Shown: piece by piece, positions 35,101-43,347 of the stretch
Layout of the letters: each line of letters begins with the position of its first letter
Position numbering within the stretch: the first letter of the stretch is position 1
Origin: Streptomyces caelestis
GTDB taxonomy: Bacteria > Actinomycetota > Actinomycetes > Streptomycetales > Streptomycetaceae
Direction of reading: 5' to 3'
NCBI RefSeq assembly: GCF_001279005.1
Contig: NZ_LGCN01000051.1
Coordinates: 94,159 to 158,158, forward strand
Length of the DNA stretch: 64,000 nucleotides
Position numbers and translations under genes: made by a program
Notes under the pieces: model-generated
The model's database searches: none
The model's input: only the letters and a program-made list of their open reading frames with translations
Told to the model about the DNA's origin: nothing

Positions 35101-38100
35101 TCGGGTCGTGTTTCAGGCCCAGTTCCTCGACCAGGAGCACGAACGGGTACTCCTGGTGGTCCAGGCCCCCGAGCACGACGTCGCGGACCCGGACGAGGAG
35201 CTCGGCGACGGTCGGCCGGCCGGCCAGGTCGAGGTGGAGAGGCAGCGGGTTGACGAAGTAGCCGTAGACCTTGGCGAACTGCTCATGGGTACGGCCCGTC
35301 ACCGGACTGCCGACGATGATGTCGTCCTGTCCGGAGTAGTGGTGGAGCAACAGGTAGTAGGCGCTGATGAGCACCATGAACACGGTGACGTCGTGTTCCC
35401 GGGCCAGGGCGTGGACTCGGGCGCTCAGGTCGCCGTCGAGGACGAAGAACTCCGACGCGCCGTTGTGGGTCTGGACGGGCGGACGAGGCCGGTCCGTCGG
35501 CAGACCGAGGGCCGGGATGTCGGTCGGCAGGTGCGCCTTCCAGTAGTCGAGCATCCGCCGGGCATCGCGGCCGGCGAGGAACTGGTTCTGCCAGTTGAGG
35601 AAGTCGACGTAACGGGCGGGGACAGGAGGCAGCTGGGGCGTACGGCGTCGGCGCAGCGCCTCGTAGACCGCGAGAAGCTCCTCGATGAAGGTGAACGTGG
35701 AGATCGCGTCGGAGATGATGTGGTGGACGGCCTTCATCAGCACCCAGCGGTCCGGGGCGCGTCGGAAGAGGCGCAGCCGGACCAGCGGGTCGTGTGCGAG
35801 GTCGTACGGCTTGCGGTACTCGCTGACGATCAGCGCGTGAATGTCCTCCCACGGCCGGTCCTGGACGTCGAAGAGCGCGACGTCCGTCCGGGATGCGGAG
35901 TCTTCGGCGGGAGCGACCTTCTGCACCGGCCGGCCCCGGTCATGGATGAAGTTGGCCCGGAGGCAGGGATGCCGTTCGATCAGGACACGGAACGCCTCGA
36001 ACATCGGCTCGGGATCGACCTCGGTGCGGATCTCGACAGCGCCGCCGATGTTGTAGGCGAAGCCGTCGGGGTTGAGCTGCTTGAGGAACCACAGGGCCTT
36101 CTGGTTCTGGGTCAGTGGGTGCTGCCGCTCGGTGTCGAAGACCTCGACCGCGGCCGTGGTCCCGGCCTCGTCCGGGCCCGCGGCGACCAGCTCCGTGAGT
36201 TCCTCGTGGACACGGTTGACCAGGTCGCCGACGGGGGTGTTGCCGAGCAGGGCGACGACCGGGAGCGTGACGCCCAGGTCGGCCTGGACCCGTGAGCGCA
36301 GTTCCATCGCCAGCAGGGAGTCCAGACCGAGCGCGCCCAGCCCGGTGGCGGGATCGACCTGTTCGGCCGGCATCCGCAGCACACCGGCGATGACATGGGT
36401 GAAACGGTCGGTGAGGAGGGCCTCACGGGCGTCAGGGTCCGCGGCGCGGAAGACGGACCGGAAGGTGTCGGGAGTACTGCCGTTCCCGGCCGCCGGTGCG
36501 TCGGCCTTGTCCGCTGCCGAGGCCAGGTCGGCGACCAGGGGCGGCGGCTGCGGATACCAGGCGAGGAAGACCGGCCAGTCCACGACGGTGGCGACAAGCA
36601 ACTGGGCTCGGTCCTGGCCGATGACGCGTTCGAGGACGGCCATGCCCGCGTCGGGGGAGAGCGAGCTCATCCCCCGGCGGGTGCGGTAGTGCTCGACCAG
36701 ACCCAGCTCCTCGATCATGCCTGTGGCCCAGGGACCCCAGTCGATACTGAGGGCGGGCAGGCCGCGGGCACGGCGGTGGTGGGCGAGTGCGTCGAGGAAG
36801 GCGTTGCCCGCGGCGTAGTTGGTCTGGCCCGCGGTGGTCAGCAGCGAGGCGATCGACGAGAAGAGGACGAAGTGGTCGAGCGGCTCGTCCTGGAGATGAC
36901 GGTGGAGGAGGTACGCGCCGAGGACCTTCGGGGTGTACACGGTGTCGAAAGCCGTCCGGTCCATCTCCGGCAGGAGGGTGTCGCGAACCTGGCCCGCGAG
37001 GTGGAACACACCGCGGATCGGCGGTGACTGACACCGCCGGTAGTCGGCGAGCCACGTGGTGAGGGCGGTCTCGTCACCGATGTCGAGTGGGGCGAGGACC
37101 GGCTGGGCGCCGAGTGCCTCCAGTTCCTTGAGGAAGCGGATACGGTCACCGGCGGCGGAGTCCGGAGCGACGGCGTGCCACTGGTCACGGGCGGGCGGTG
37201 CGGTACGGCCGACGAGGATCAGACGGCGGGCGCCGCGGGCGACGAGCCGACGGCACAACAGCCTGCCGAGCGCGCCGAACGCACCGGTCACCAGGTACGC
37301 GCCGTCGGGGCGAAGCCGTGGCGGCAGCGGGCGGGGCAGGCCGGAGACCGGGGCGAGGCGGCTGGTGAGACGACGACCGTCGCGCAGCGCGATCTCGTGC
37401 TCGCCGTCGGCCGCGGTCACCTGCCGTAGCAGAGCCTCGGCCTCCGTGACGCGGGCCGTGATGCCGTCACCGGCGTGAGGATCGAGGTCGATGAGTGTGC
37501 CGTGGTGGTCGGGAAGCTCCTGCTGCCCCAGCACGCGGCCGATGCCCCAGGCCGGCGCGGACAACGGCTCGGCCGGATCGCCCGGGACGACGGCCTGGCA
37601 GCCACGGGTGACGATGTGCAGCCTGCTGCCCGGCTGGTGGGCCGGCAGCGCGCGGGCGAGTGCGACCAGCGAGTAGCCTGCGAGGTCGGCGCGCTCACGG
37701 ACATCGGCCGCCGTGCGGGTCGCGTCCATCGGCGGAAGATCCAGACTCCACAGGTGGACGACGTGGTCGTACGGGGCCGAACCGTCCGCGCGCAGCTCGG
37801 TGAGAAGCCGCTCCAGGTCGGCGGTGGAGCCCGGTACGGTCGTCGACTCATGCCGCTCGGGGGCCATGCGGTAGGCCGGGCCCGGCCGCACCAGGTGGCA
37901 GCGGCCACCGCGAGCGGCGATCCGAGTCGCCAGTTCGTCGGCGACCCCCTGTCCGTCGGCGAAGACGAGCCAGTTTCCCCCGAAGGCCGCGGACGCGTCA
38001 GCGGTGTCCGGGGCGTACGGGGTCTCGGTCCAGACGATGTCGGCCAACCAGGAGTCGATGGTGCCCAGGCTCACGGCGGCGGAGGCCCGCTCGATGTCGG

Positions 38101-41100
38101 CGGCGCGGAAACCGGTGACACGGCCGAGCGGGTGGCCGTCGTCGGCGTGCACCGCGATGTCGCCGGTGAGTTCACCGTGCGCGTCGTCGGTAAGGACGGC
38201 GTACGCCCACAGCGGCTGATTCCCCACGGCGTCGAGGTCCACCTCCCCGATCGACAGCGGCAGCCGGATACCGGTGCCGCTCACCTCCTCACCGCCCTGG
38301 CCCCCGAGGAGCTGAGGTGTCAGCAGCGTCTGGAAGCAGGAGTCCAGCACGGCCGGGTGCACATGGTGGCGGGCGGCGTCGTCGCCGATCGGCTCGGGCG
38401 GCCGGATACGGGCGAGCGCCTCACCGGGCCCGATCCACACCTCTTCGATGCCCTGGAACGCCGGTCCGTAGTGGTAGCCGAGGCCGGCCAGCGCTTCGTA
38501 ACAGGCGGCGCCGCTCAGTCGGCGTGTACTGCGGCTCCGGACCGAGTCGACATCCAAGGGGAGGAAACGCCGGTGATGTCCGCGCTGGGCGGAGCGCACG
38601 GTGCCGTGGGCGTGCACGGTCCGCTCACCGGTGTCACCCCGGGAGGCGGTGGCGATGGTGAATGCCGCGTCCTCGCCGCGGAAGGAGAGCTGCACCGGTG
38701 CCGTTCCTCCGGTGGAGCCCTCCGGCCCGGCGGGCAGGAACAGCGCCTTGCGCAGTTCGATGTCGGCGAGGACGGCATCGCCTCCGGTCATCGTCCGGAC
38801 GGCCTGCGTCGCCATCTCCACGTAGCCGGCCGCCGGGAAAACCACGCTGCCCTGGATCCGGTGGTCCTCCAGATAGGGCTGGGACTCGACGTCGATCCTG
38901 GCCTCCCAGGTCGGCTCGGCGGTGTCGAGACGGCGGCCCAGCAACGGGTGGTCCAGCCGGCCGAGGCGAACCCGTTCAACCGGTTCGGGCTCGGTCCAGT
39001 ACCGCTCCCGCTTCCAGGGGTAGCGGGGCAAGGGCACCGGTTTGCCGGTGGGGTGCACGGCCGCCCAGTCGATGTCGACACCGATGTTGTGCAGAGCGGC
39101 CAGGGAGAGAGCGAAGCGCTCTCGCTCGTCCTCCTGGCGGCGGATCGACGGCATGGTCCGGGACTCGCGCCCCCGTGCGGCGAGAGTCTCGTTGATCGCG
39201 TGTGCGAGGACCGGATGGGGCCCGATCTCCAGGAAGACGCCGTGGCCGTCATCGGCCAGCCGGTCGACGGCGTCGGTGAACCGCACACTGTCACGGACGT
39301 TGCGCCACCAGTACGCGGCGTCGAGTTCCGGTCCCTTCGCATACCGGCCCGCCCATGCCCCGCCCGCGGTCAGGCAGAGCGGAATCCGTGCCTGACCGGG
39401 GCGGAGACCGGCGAGCGAGGAGAGCAGATCTTCCTTGATGGCGTCCATGCGCGAACTGTGGTACGGCACCCGTACGGCGAGGAACTTGGCGAAGACCCCC
39501 TCCTCCTTCAGCCCGTCGGCGATCTCGGACAGGGCCTGCTCGTCCCCGGCCAGGGTGAGTGCCGTCGGACTGTTGACGGCGGCCACCGACACGCGGCCGG
39601 TGTGGGGGCGTACCCGGCGCAGGGCTTCCGCTTCCGGCAGACCCACCGCCAGCATGGTTCCGGTGCCCACCAGTTTCTGCTGGAGCCGACTGCGGTGGAC
39701 CGCGATCGCGGCTGCGTCCCGCAGGCTGTAGACACCGGCTTCGTAGAACGCCGCGATCTCACCGGTGCTGTGCCCGACGACGGCGTCCGGTCGCACGCCG
39801 TAACTGCGCCACAGAGCCGCGAGGCCCACCTGCACCGCGAAGTTGGCGGGCTGGGCCAGCCAGGTCTCGCTCATCCGGGAGCCGGCCTCGTCGGCGGCCA
39901 GCTCCTCCACCAGCGACCAGGCGGTGAACTCACTCATCGCGCGGTCACACGCCTCGACCGCTTCCCGGTAGACCGGTTCGGTCTCGAAGAGCTGCCGCCC
40001 CATGCCCCACCACTGCGGGCCCATGCCGGTGAAGACCCAGACCAGCCGCCGGTCCTGCGCAGGCAGTCGTCGGTCCAGCAGCACGCGAGGGTGGGCCTCA
40101 CCGCGTAGTGAAGCGTCGAGGGCTTCCTTCAGTGAGGCAGGAGAGTCGTAGACCACCGACAGCCTCGCTTCGAGGTGCTGACGGCGGTGGGCCAGGGTGT
40201 GGGCGAGGTCGGGCAGGGAGGGCGCCGGGCCGTGTGCGCCGGACAGTTCCCGCCGGATGTTCTCGGCGACCTCGGTGAGCAGGGCGGGATCGCGTGCGGT
40301 CAGGGGCAGGATGGCAGGGCCCGAGCGCGCACGGCGCTGCCGCGGTAGGCCGGCCGTTCCGTCCGCCGGGGCGGCTTCGAGCAGGACATGAGCGTTGGTT
40401 CCGCCGAAACCGAAGGAGTTGACGCCCGCCCGCGCCGGACCCTCATGGTCGGGCCAGGGAACCGCACGGGTCGGGATCTCGTACGGCAGCGATGCCAGGT
40501 CGATCGCGGGGTTGATCTCGTCGAGGTTGATGTGGGGCGGGACGGTTCGGTGCTTGAGGCTCAGCACCGTCTTGATGAGCCCGGCGACGCCCGCGGCCGA
40601 CTCGCAGTGCCCGATGTTGGCCTTGACCGAGCCCACGTAGCACCGGGCGCCGGGCGTGCGCCCGATGGACAACGCGCGGCCCAGTGCACCCGCCTCGATG
40701 GGATCGCCGACCGGGGTGGAGGTGCCGTGGGCCTCGACGTACTGCAGGCCACCGGGCGTGATGCCCGCCTCGGCGCAGACCTGCTCGACGAGCGAGACCT
40801 GGGCATCGGCGTTGGGGACGGTGATGCCGTCGGTACGCCCGTCCTGGTTGACTCCGCTGCCGATGATCACCGCGTGCACGGGGTCGCCGTCGCGCAGGGC
40901 GTCGTCCAGCGGCTTGAGGGCGATCACACCGACGCCTTCCGCGCGGACGTAGCCGTTGGCCGAGGCGTCGAAGGTGCGTGACCGGCCATCGGGCGAGAGG
41001 AAGCCGCCCTTGGTCTCGGCGATGGTGTACTGCGGGGCGCTGTGCAGAAGCACCCCGCCGGCCAGTGCCAGCTTGCTCTCACCGCGGCTCAGGCTCTGGC

Positions 41101-41683
41101 ACGCCAGGTGGACGGCCACCAAGGAGGAACTGCACGCGGTGTCGAGAGAGATGCTGGGACCGCGGAAGTCGAAGCAGTACGAGATGCGGTTCGACACCAT
41201 CGTCATCATGGTGCCGGTCGCGGTGTGGGCGGTGAGCGTTTCGAAACCGAGGTCGGCGAATTGGAGGATCTTGTAGTCGAGGGTGAAGGCGCCCACGAAG
41301 ACACCGACGTTCTGGCCCGCGAGTTCCGCCGGTTTCTGTCCGCCGTCCTCCAGCGCCTCCCAGGCCACCTCCAACAGCTTGCGCTGCTGCGGGTCCATAT
41401 GGGCGGCCTCGCGCGGACTGATACCGAAGAAGGCCGGATCGAACTCGTCGAAGCCGTCGATGTATCCGCCGCGCCCGCCGACCAGCCGGCCGGGCCTGGC
41501 CTGGTCCTGGCTGGCGAGTGTCGTGATGTCGTACCGGTCGGGCGGCGTCGGGACGATGCAGTCCTTGCCGTGCAACAGGTTCTGCCAGAAGGTCCGGTAG
41601 TCGGATGCTCCACCGGGCAACCGGCAGCCCATTCCGATGATCGCGACCTTGTCTCGCGTGGCAACGCGCTGTAACTCCGACAT
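32183..41683 (-). CDS. ikaA: Iterative type I PKS-NRPS for a polycyclic tetramate macrolactam
   Basis: The protein is 3166 residues from ATG 41683 (AAGGAA upstream; ATG 41689 possible). Domains in order are: KS, Cys184 in DTACSSS with EAHGTSTPVGDP; AT, Ser639 in GHSTGE; DH, His941 in DHRIQGSVVFP; KR, TGAFGALG loop and Tyr1623 in GQTNYAAGN; ACP, Ser1789 in LGLDSLLAME; C, HHIISDA at 1987-1993, with Ala for the usual final Gly; A, HTSGSTGRPK near 2470 and YRTGDLARW; PCP, Ser2875 in GGSSVKL; TE, Ser2996 in GYSLGG. KS-AT-DH-KR-ACP-C-A-PCP-TE is the PTM synthase architecture. One module builds two polyene chains, joins both to ornithine and releases a tetramic acid. ER and MT domains are absent. 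Confidence 0.93.
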   Translation of the reverse strand: MSELQRVATRDKVAIIGMGCRLPGGASDYRTFWQNLLHGKDCIVPTPPDRYDITTLASQDQARPGRLVGGRGGYIDGFDEFDPAFFGISPREAAHMDPQQRKLLEVAWEALEDGGQKPAELAGQNVGVFVGAFTLDYKILQFADLGFETLTAHTATGTMMTMVSNRISYCFDFRGPSISLDTACSSSLVAVHLACQSLSRGESKLALAGGVLLHSAPQYTIAETKGGFLSPDGRSRTFDASANGYVRAEGVGVIALKPLDDALRDGDPVHAVIIGSGVNQDGRTDGITVPNADAQVSLVEQVCAEAGITPGGLQYVEAHGTSTPVGDPIEAGALGRALSIGRTPGARCYVGSVKANIGHCESAAGVAGLIKTVLSLKHRTVPPHINLDEINPAIDLASLPYEIPTRAVPWPDHEGPARAGVNSFGFGGTNAHVLLEAAPADGTAGLPRQRRARSGPAILPLTARDPALLTEVAENIRRELSGAHGPAPSLPDLAHTLAHRRQHLEARLSVVYDSPASLKEALDASLRGEAHPRVLLDRRLPAQDRRLVWVFTGMGPQWWGMGRQLFETEPVYREAVEACDRAMSEFTAWSLVEELAADEAGSRMSETWLAQPANFAVQVGLAALWRSYGVRPDAVVGHSTGEIAAFYEAGVYSLRDAAAIAVHRSRLQQKLVGTGTMLAVGLPEAEALRRVRPHTGRVSVAAVNSPTALTLAGDEQALSEIADGLKEEGVFAKFLAVRVPYHSSRMDAIKEDLLSSLAGLRPGQARIPLCLTAGGAWAGRYAKGPELDAAYWWRNVRDSVRFTDAVDRLADDGHGVFLEIGPHPVLAHAINETLAARGRESRTMPSIRRQEDERERFALSLAALHNIGVDIDWAAVHPTGKPVPLPRYPWKRERYWTEPEPVERVRLGRLDHPLLGRRLDTAEPTWEARIDVESQPYLEDHRIQGSVVFPAAGYVEMATQAVRTMTGGDAVLADIELRKALFLPAGPEGSTGGTAPVQLSFRGEDAAFTIATASRGDTGERTVHAHGTVRSAQRGHHRRFLPLDVDSVRSRSTRRLSGAACYEALAGLGYHYGPAFQGIEEVWIGPGEALARIRPPEPIGDDAARHHVHPAVLDSCFQTLLTPQLLGGQGGEEVSGTGIRLPLSIGEVDLDAVGNQPLWAYAVLTDDAHGELTGDIAVHADDGHPLGRVTGFRAADIERASAAVSLGTIDSWLADIVWTETPYAPDTADASAAFGGNWLVFADGQGVADELATRIAARGGRCHLVRPGPAYRMAPERHESTTVPGSTADLERLLTELRADGSAPYDHVVHLWSLDLPPMDATRTAADVRERADLAGYSLVALARALPAHQPGSRLHIVTRGCQAVVPGDPAEPLSAPAWGIGRVLGQQELPDHHGTLIDLDPHAGDGITARVTEAEALLRQVTAADGEHEIALRDGRRLTSRLAPVSGLPRPLPPRLRPDGAYLVTGAFGALGRLLCRRLVARGARRLILVGRTAPPARDQWHAVAPDSAAGDRIRFLKELEALGAQPVLAPLDIGDETALTTWLADYRRCQSPPIRGVFHLAGQVRDTLLPEMDRTAFDTVYTPKVLGAYLLHRHLQDEPLDHFVLFSSIASLLTTAGQTNYAAGNAFLDALAHHRRARGLPALSIDWGPWATGMIEELGLVEHYRTRRGMSSLSPDAGMAVLERVIGQDRAQLLVATVVDWPVFLAWYPQPPPLVADLASAADKADAPAAGNGSTPDTFRSVFRAADPDAREALLTDRFTHVIAGVLRMPAEQVDPATGLGALGLDSLLAMELRSRVQADLGVTLPVVALLGNTPVGDLVNRVHEELTELVAAGPDEAGTTAAVEVFDTERQHPLTQNQKALWFLKQLNPDGFAYNIGGAVEIRTEVDPEPMFEAFRVLIERHPCLRANFIHDRGRPVQKVAPAEDSASRTDVALFDVQDRPWEDIHALIVSEYRKPYDLAHDPLVRLRLFRRAPDRWVLMKAVHHIISDAISTFTFIEELLAVYEALRRRRTPQLPPVPARYVDFLNWQNQFLAGRDARRMLDYWKAHLPTDIPALGLPTDRPRPPVQTHNGASEFFVLDGDLSARVHALAREHDVTVFMVLISAYYLLLHHYSGQDDIIVGSPVTGRTHEQFAKVYGYFVNPLPLHLDLAGRPTVAELLVRVRDVVLGGLDHQEYPFVLLVEELGLKHDPSRSAVFQAMFILLTHKVATEKYGYRLEYIELPEEEGQFDLTLSVYEDESDHRFHCVFKYNTDLFLPGTMRRMAAHYTNLLDALTRATPAEPALRLEMLGARERERLVDGWSGAGRQTVAPDVPVHRLISRIAAERPGSVAVSAPAEDGAGLRMTYGELDLRSRARARRLRELGVEDGAVVAVCLDKSPELIVTLLAVLRAGAAYLPLDPRDPQDRLASLIAHTGAGQAVVDAAGGERFTGLPCRVLTLDDLTTGSSPGASGPDVAEPDVGMDAPAYVIHTSGSTGRPKAVLVSHRNLASAYEAWRTEYRLDRDVAVHLQMASPSFDVFTGDLVRALCSGGTLVLVGREVLFNTARLYAVMRQEGVDCAEFVPSVVRGLMAHCEHGGSRLDFMRLLIVGSDSWKVEEYDRLRALCGPGTRLVNSYGLTEATIDSTYFEGPTDGLEPSRTVPIGRPFPGTELYIVDEHGQPVPPGVTGELWIGGTGVATGYLHDHEQTAHRFITRTVGRGSDARPLRLYRTGDLARWDSEGCVHLLGRADAQVKVRGHRVELGEVESRLSQWPALAQVVVTLRPDGRGENVLCAYGVAAPGAELDWRRLRRHLAEHLPTHLIPASFTELPELSLTSSGKVDLAALPAPRRAPDDTPYDPPVTLYETRMADHWRAVLGVERVGLQHDFFESGGSSVKLIELIHHLQDEFNLAIPVSHLFRVTTLQGMARTVEHIITGRLPGAQPWLRFNPDAGPVAFCFPPAGGHGLVYRLLAAHLPGYELVAFNYLTGDDKTARYADLIESLQPQGHCELLGYSLGGNLAFEVAKELEHRGREVRDVVVLDSYRVTAAHTVGDEHLEEFERELREHLRKHTGSEELAQETLAQARDYIGFCARTPNLGTVRAAVTVISDEHKAALYAAGEPGSWHGSSTGPTEVLPGSGEHADMLDPGHLEHNAGLVRAVLNRTPAQGRVGASGAATGGETHGA

Positions 41684-41748
41684 AGGCATTCCTTGAAGTG
41701 GCAATGACGGGGAGTCGTCGGTCGACGGGGGACGGCCGGCACGCGGTG

Positions 41749-41838
41749 TCACCGCACCTGGGCGTGGCGGAAGTACAGCCTCACGGAGTGCGAGGTCACC
41801 TCGATCAGGTGCCGGTGATCTCGGTACGACAGCGACAC
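41749..41838 (-). CDS. Possible small ORF upstream of the PKS-NRPS
   Basis: A 29-codon frame starting at GTG 41838 reads SLSYRDHRHLIEVTSHSV and ends YFRHAQVR, stopping 66 bases before the synthase start. Its composition is less GC-driven than surrounding shadows. There is no clear ribosome-binding site and I recognise no family. It might be a leader peptide, the 3' end of a deleted gene, or chance. Confidence 0.25.
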   Translation of the reverse strand: MSLSYRDHRHLIEVTSHSVRLYFRHAQVR

Positions 41839-41849
41839 GCTCCCCACGG

Positions 41850-43340
41850 ACGACTACCCCGCGACCGCTCGCGGTGGGGCGGAGGCGGATGAGAACTCTT
41901 TCGCCGGCCCCTTTGCCGGGGTGGCCGACTACAGGCGGCTGAAGGGCCGGTGGCTCAGGGGCGACTCGCTGGGAGTGCCCAGGATGACGACCTGGTCAGG
42001 TTGTCGTCGGTGCGTAGCAGTGCCTGAAGCCGGACAGCCGTCCACGACGGCTCCAGGAGCTTCGTCACCCGGGCGACCTGCGCCGGCTCCCGTGGATGAG
42101 GAGGTTCTCCTGGTGGTTCATGCCGAAGCCGTAGGGCGCCAGGTGGCCGCCGGCGGCGGAGCCGACCATGCGCCAAGAGCGCCGCGCCAGTGGCCGGCAG
42201 GGGAGGAATTGCTTGTTCCGCAAGGGTGTTCTCCTTGTGAGAGGGGGTGGCGTTTCCGCGGTACCGGCCCGCGGGGATCCGCAGCCGCACCGGCCGCCCG
42301 GGCACGGACCGCGGGCAGTGCCACGGCAACCCGCCGTCACCGTGATCGCCGGTGAGTCGCCCGAAGGGGACGGAGGCCGGGAGCGGCCATGAGGTGTGCT
42401 GCTTGATGCCGTCGGACCGTCGGCAGATGGCCCTGCCCGGCCGGCGACTTACGGTGCGTTCTGCGAACAGAGCCGAATCTCATGAGTGGGCCGGCCCGGT
42501 CCGCGTCTGATGGGGTGTCACCACCATGCAGCGTCACGCACGGCAATCGCAACAGCGCCATGAGTAACCATTCGTGTGGGTGAGACATCGCTGCCAGAGC
42601 ACGCGACTCCGCTTCTGCGAAACCTCGGCACGCCGGTGCGAAGAGGCACGACGACGGCCTCGCTCCGCGCCCGACAGCCCAAGAGCCCGCCCCCGCGCCG
42701 GTGGTATGCGACCTGTACGAAGTCGCGCCCTCGTGCGCCCCGACCGGCGAGTCACCCGACAAGACATCCGTTGTGACGTCTTCGTGCGGAGCGACGGTCC
42801 GCACGGCGCGGGTCCAGGGCGCGGCCGTACCGAGGCCACTACGTGCGCAACGGTCGCCTCACCGGCGCCGAGCCCGGCCCGGAGCGTGGCGTGTGGCCCA
42901 TCGAAGCCACAGCGGTCCGCTCGCGACCTCCCCTTGGACCGAATTCCGCCCAGCTACGCCTCGGCGCCGGGCGTGCGGTTCAGTCATGCGGGCAGGGGCG
43001 CCCAGAACGCGGGCGGCTCGGCCGTATGGGCTACGGCGGGTGACGAGGCTGTGCAGCCCTGCCGTCGGCATGGGTGACAGTCGGCTGGTCCGGCGGGCGC
43101 GCTGCTCGGTGGCTTCCAGCGCGGCGCTGAGGCCGGCGGTCACCACGCCCAGAACGATGTCGCGCACGTCGTCGGTCATGGGCGCGCATGCCAGCGGGCC
43201 CGCACAAACCCGTGTTCGAGGAGCGGGCCACCACAGCCCTCAGGGCCCCAGGGCCACCGAACGGCGGGGCGGCACGCCCCTCGGCCTTCCTGACGGGAGC
43301 CCGGTGACGAACTAGGCTGCGCGGACAGCCGTTCACCGGA
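41850..43340. other. Gene-poor interval between the PTM cluster and ggt
   Basis: About 1.5 kb contains no gene I can support. Frames are short, mutually overlapping and Arg/Pro-rich, and none has a family motif. A minus-strand frame with HLAPYGFGMNHQENLLIHG (about 42080-42150) is too short to place. The interval probably holds the promoter of the PTM operon and degraded DNA. Confidence 0.5.
42859..43179 (-). CDS. Hypothetical small protein, doubtful
   Basis: A 106-codon frame from ATG 43179 begins MTDDVRDIVLGVVTAGLSAA and LEATEQRARRTSRLS. This start looks like a real small protein with an amphipathic helix, but the rest is basic and low in information. No ribosome-binding site is visible. 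It may be the 5' fragment of a lost gene. Confidence 0.2.
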   Translation of the reverse strand: MTDDVRDIVLGVVTAGLSAALEATEQRARRTSRLSPMPTAGLHSLVTRRSPYGRAARVLGAPARMTEPHARRRGVAGRNSVQGEVASGPLWLRWATRHAPGRARRR

Positions 43341-43347
43341 GGTACGG

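Noticed and set aside
34220..36295. Long plus-strand frames antisense to the PKS-NRPS
   Set aside because: They lack motifs and mirror the third-position GC of the synthase. The synthase motifs are unambiguous.
41850..43340. Possible sterol-desaturase-like hydroxylase or regulator of the PTM cluster
   Set aside because: A few suggestive residues (PYGFGMNHQ) occur in a short frame, but there is no histidine-box pattern or sustained homology.
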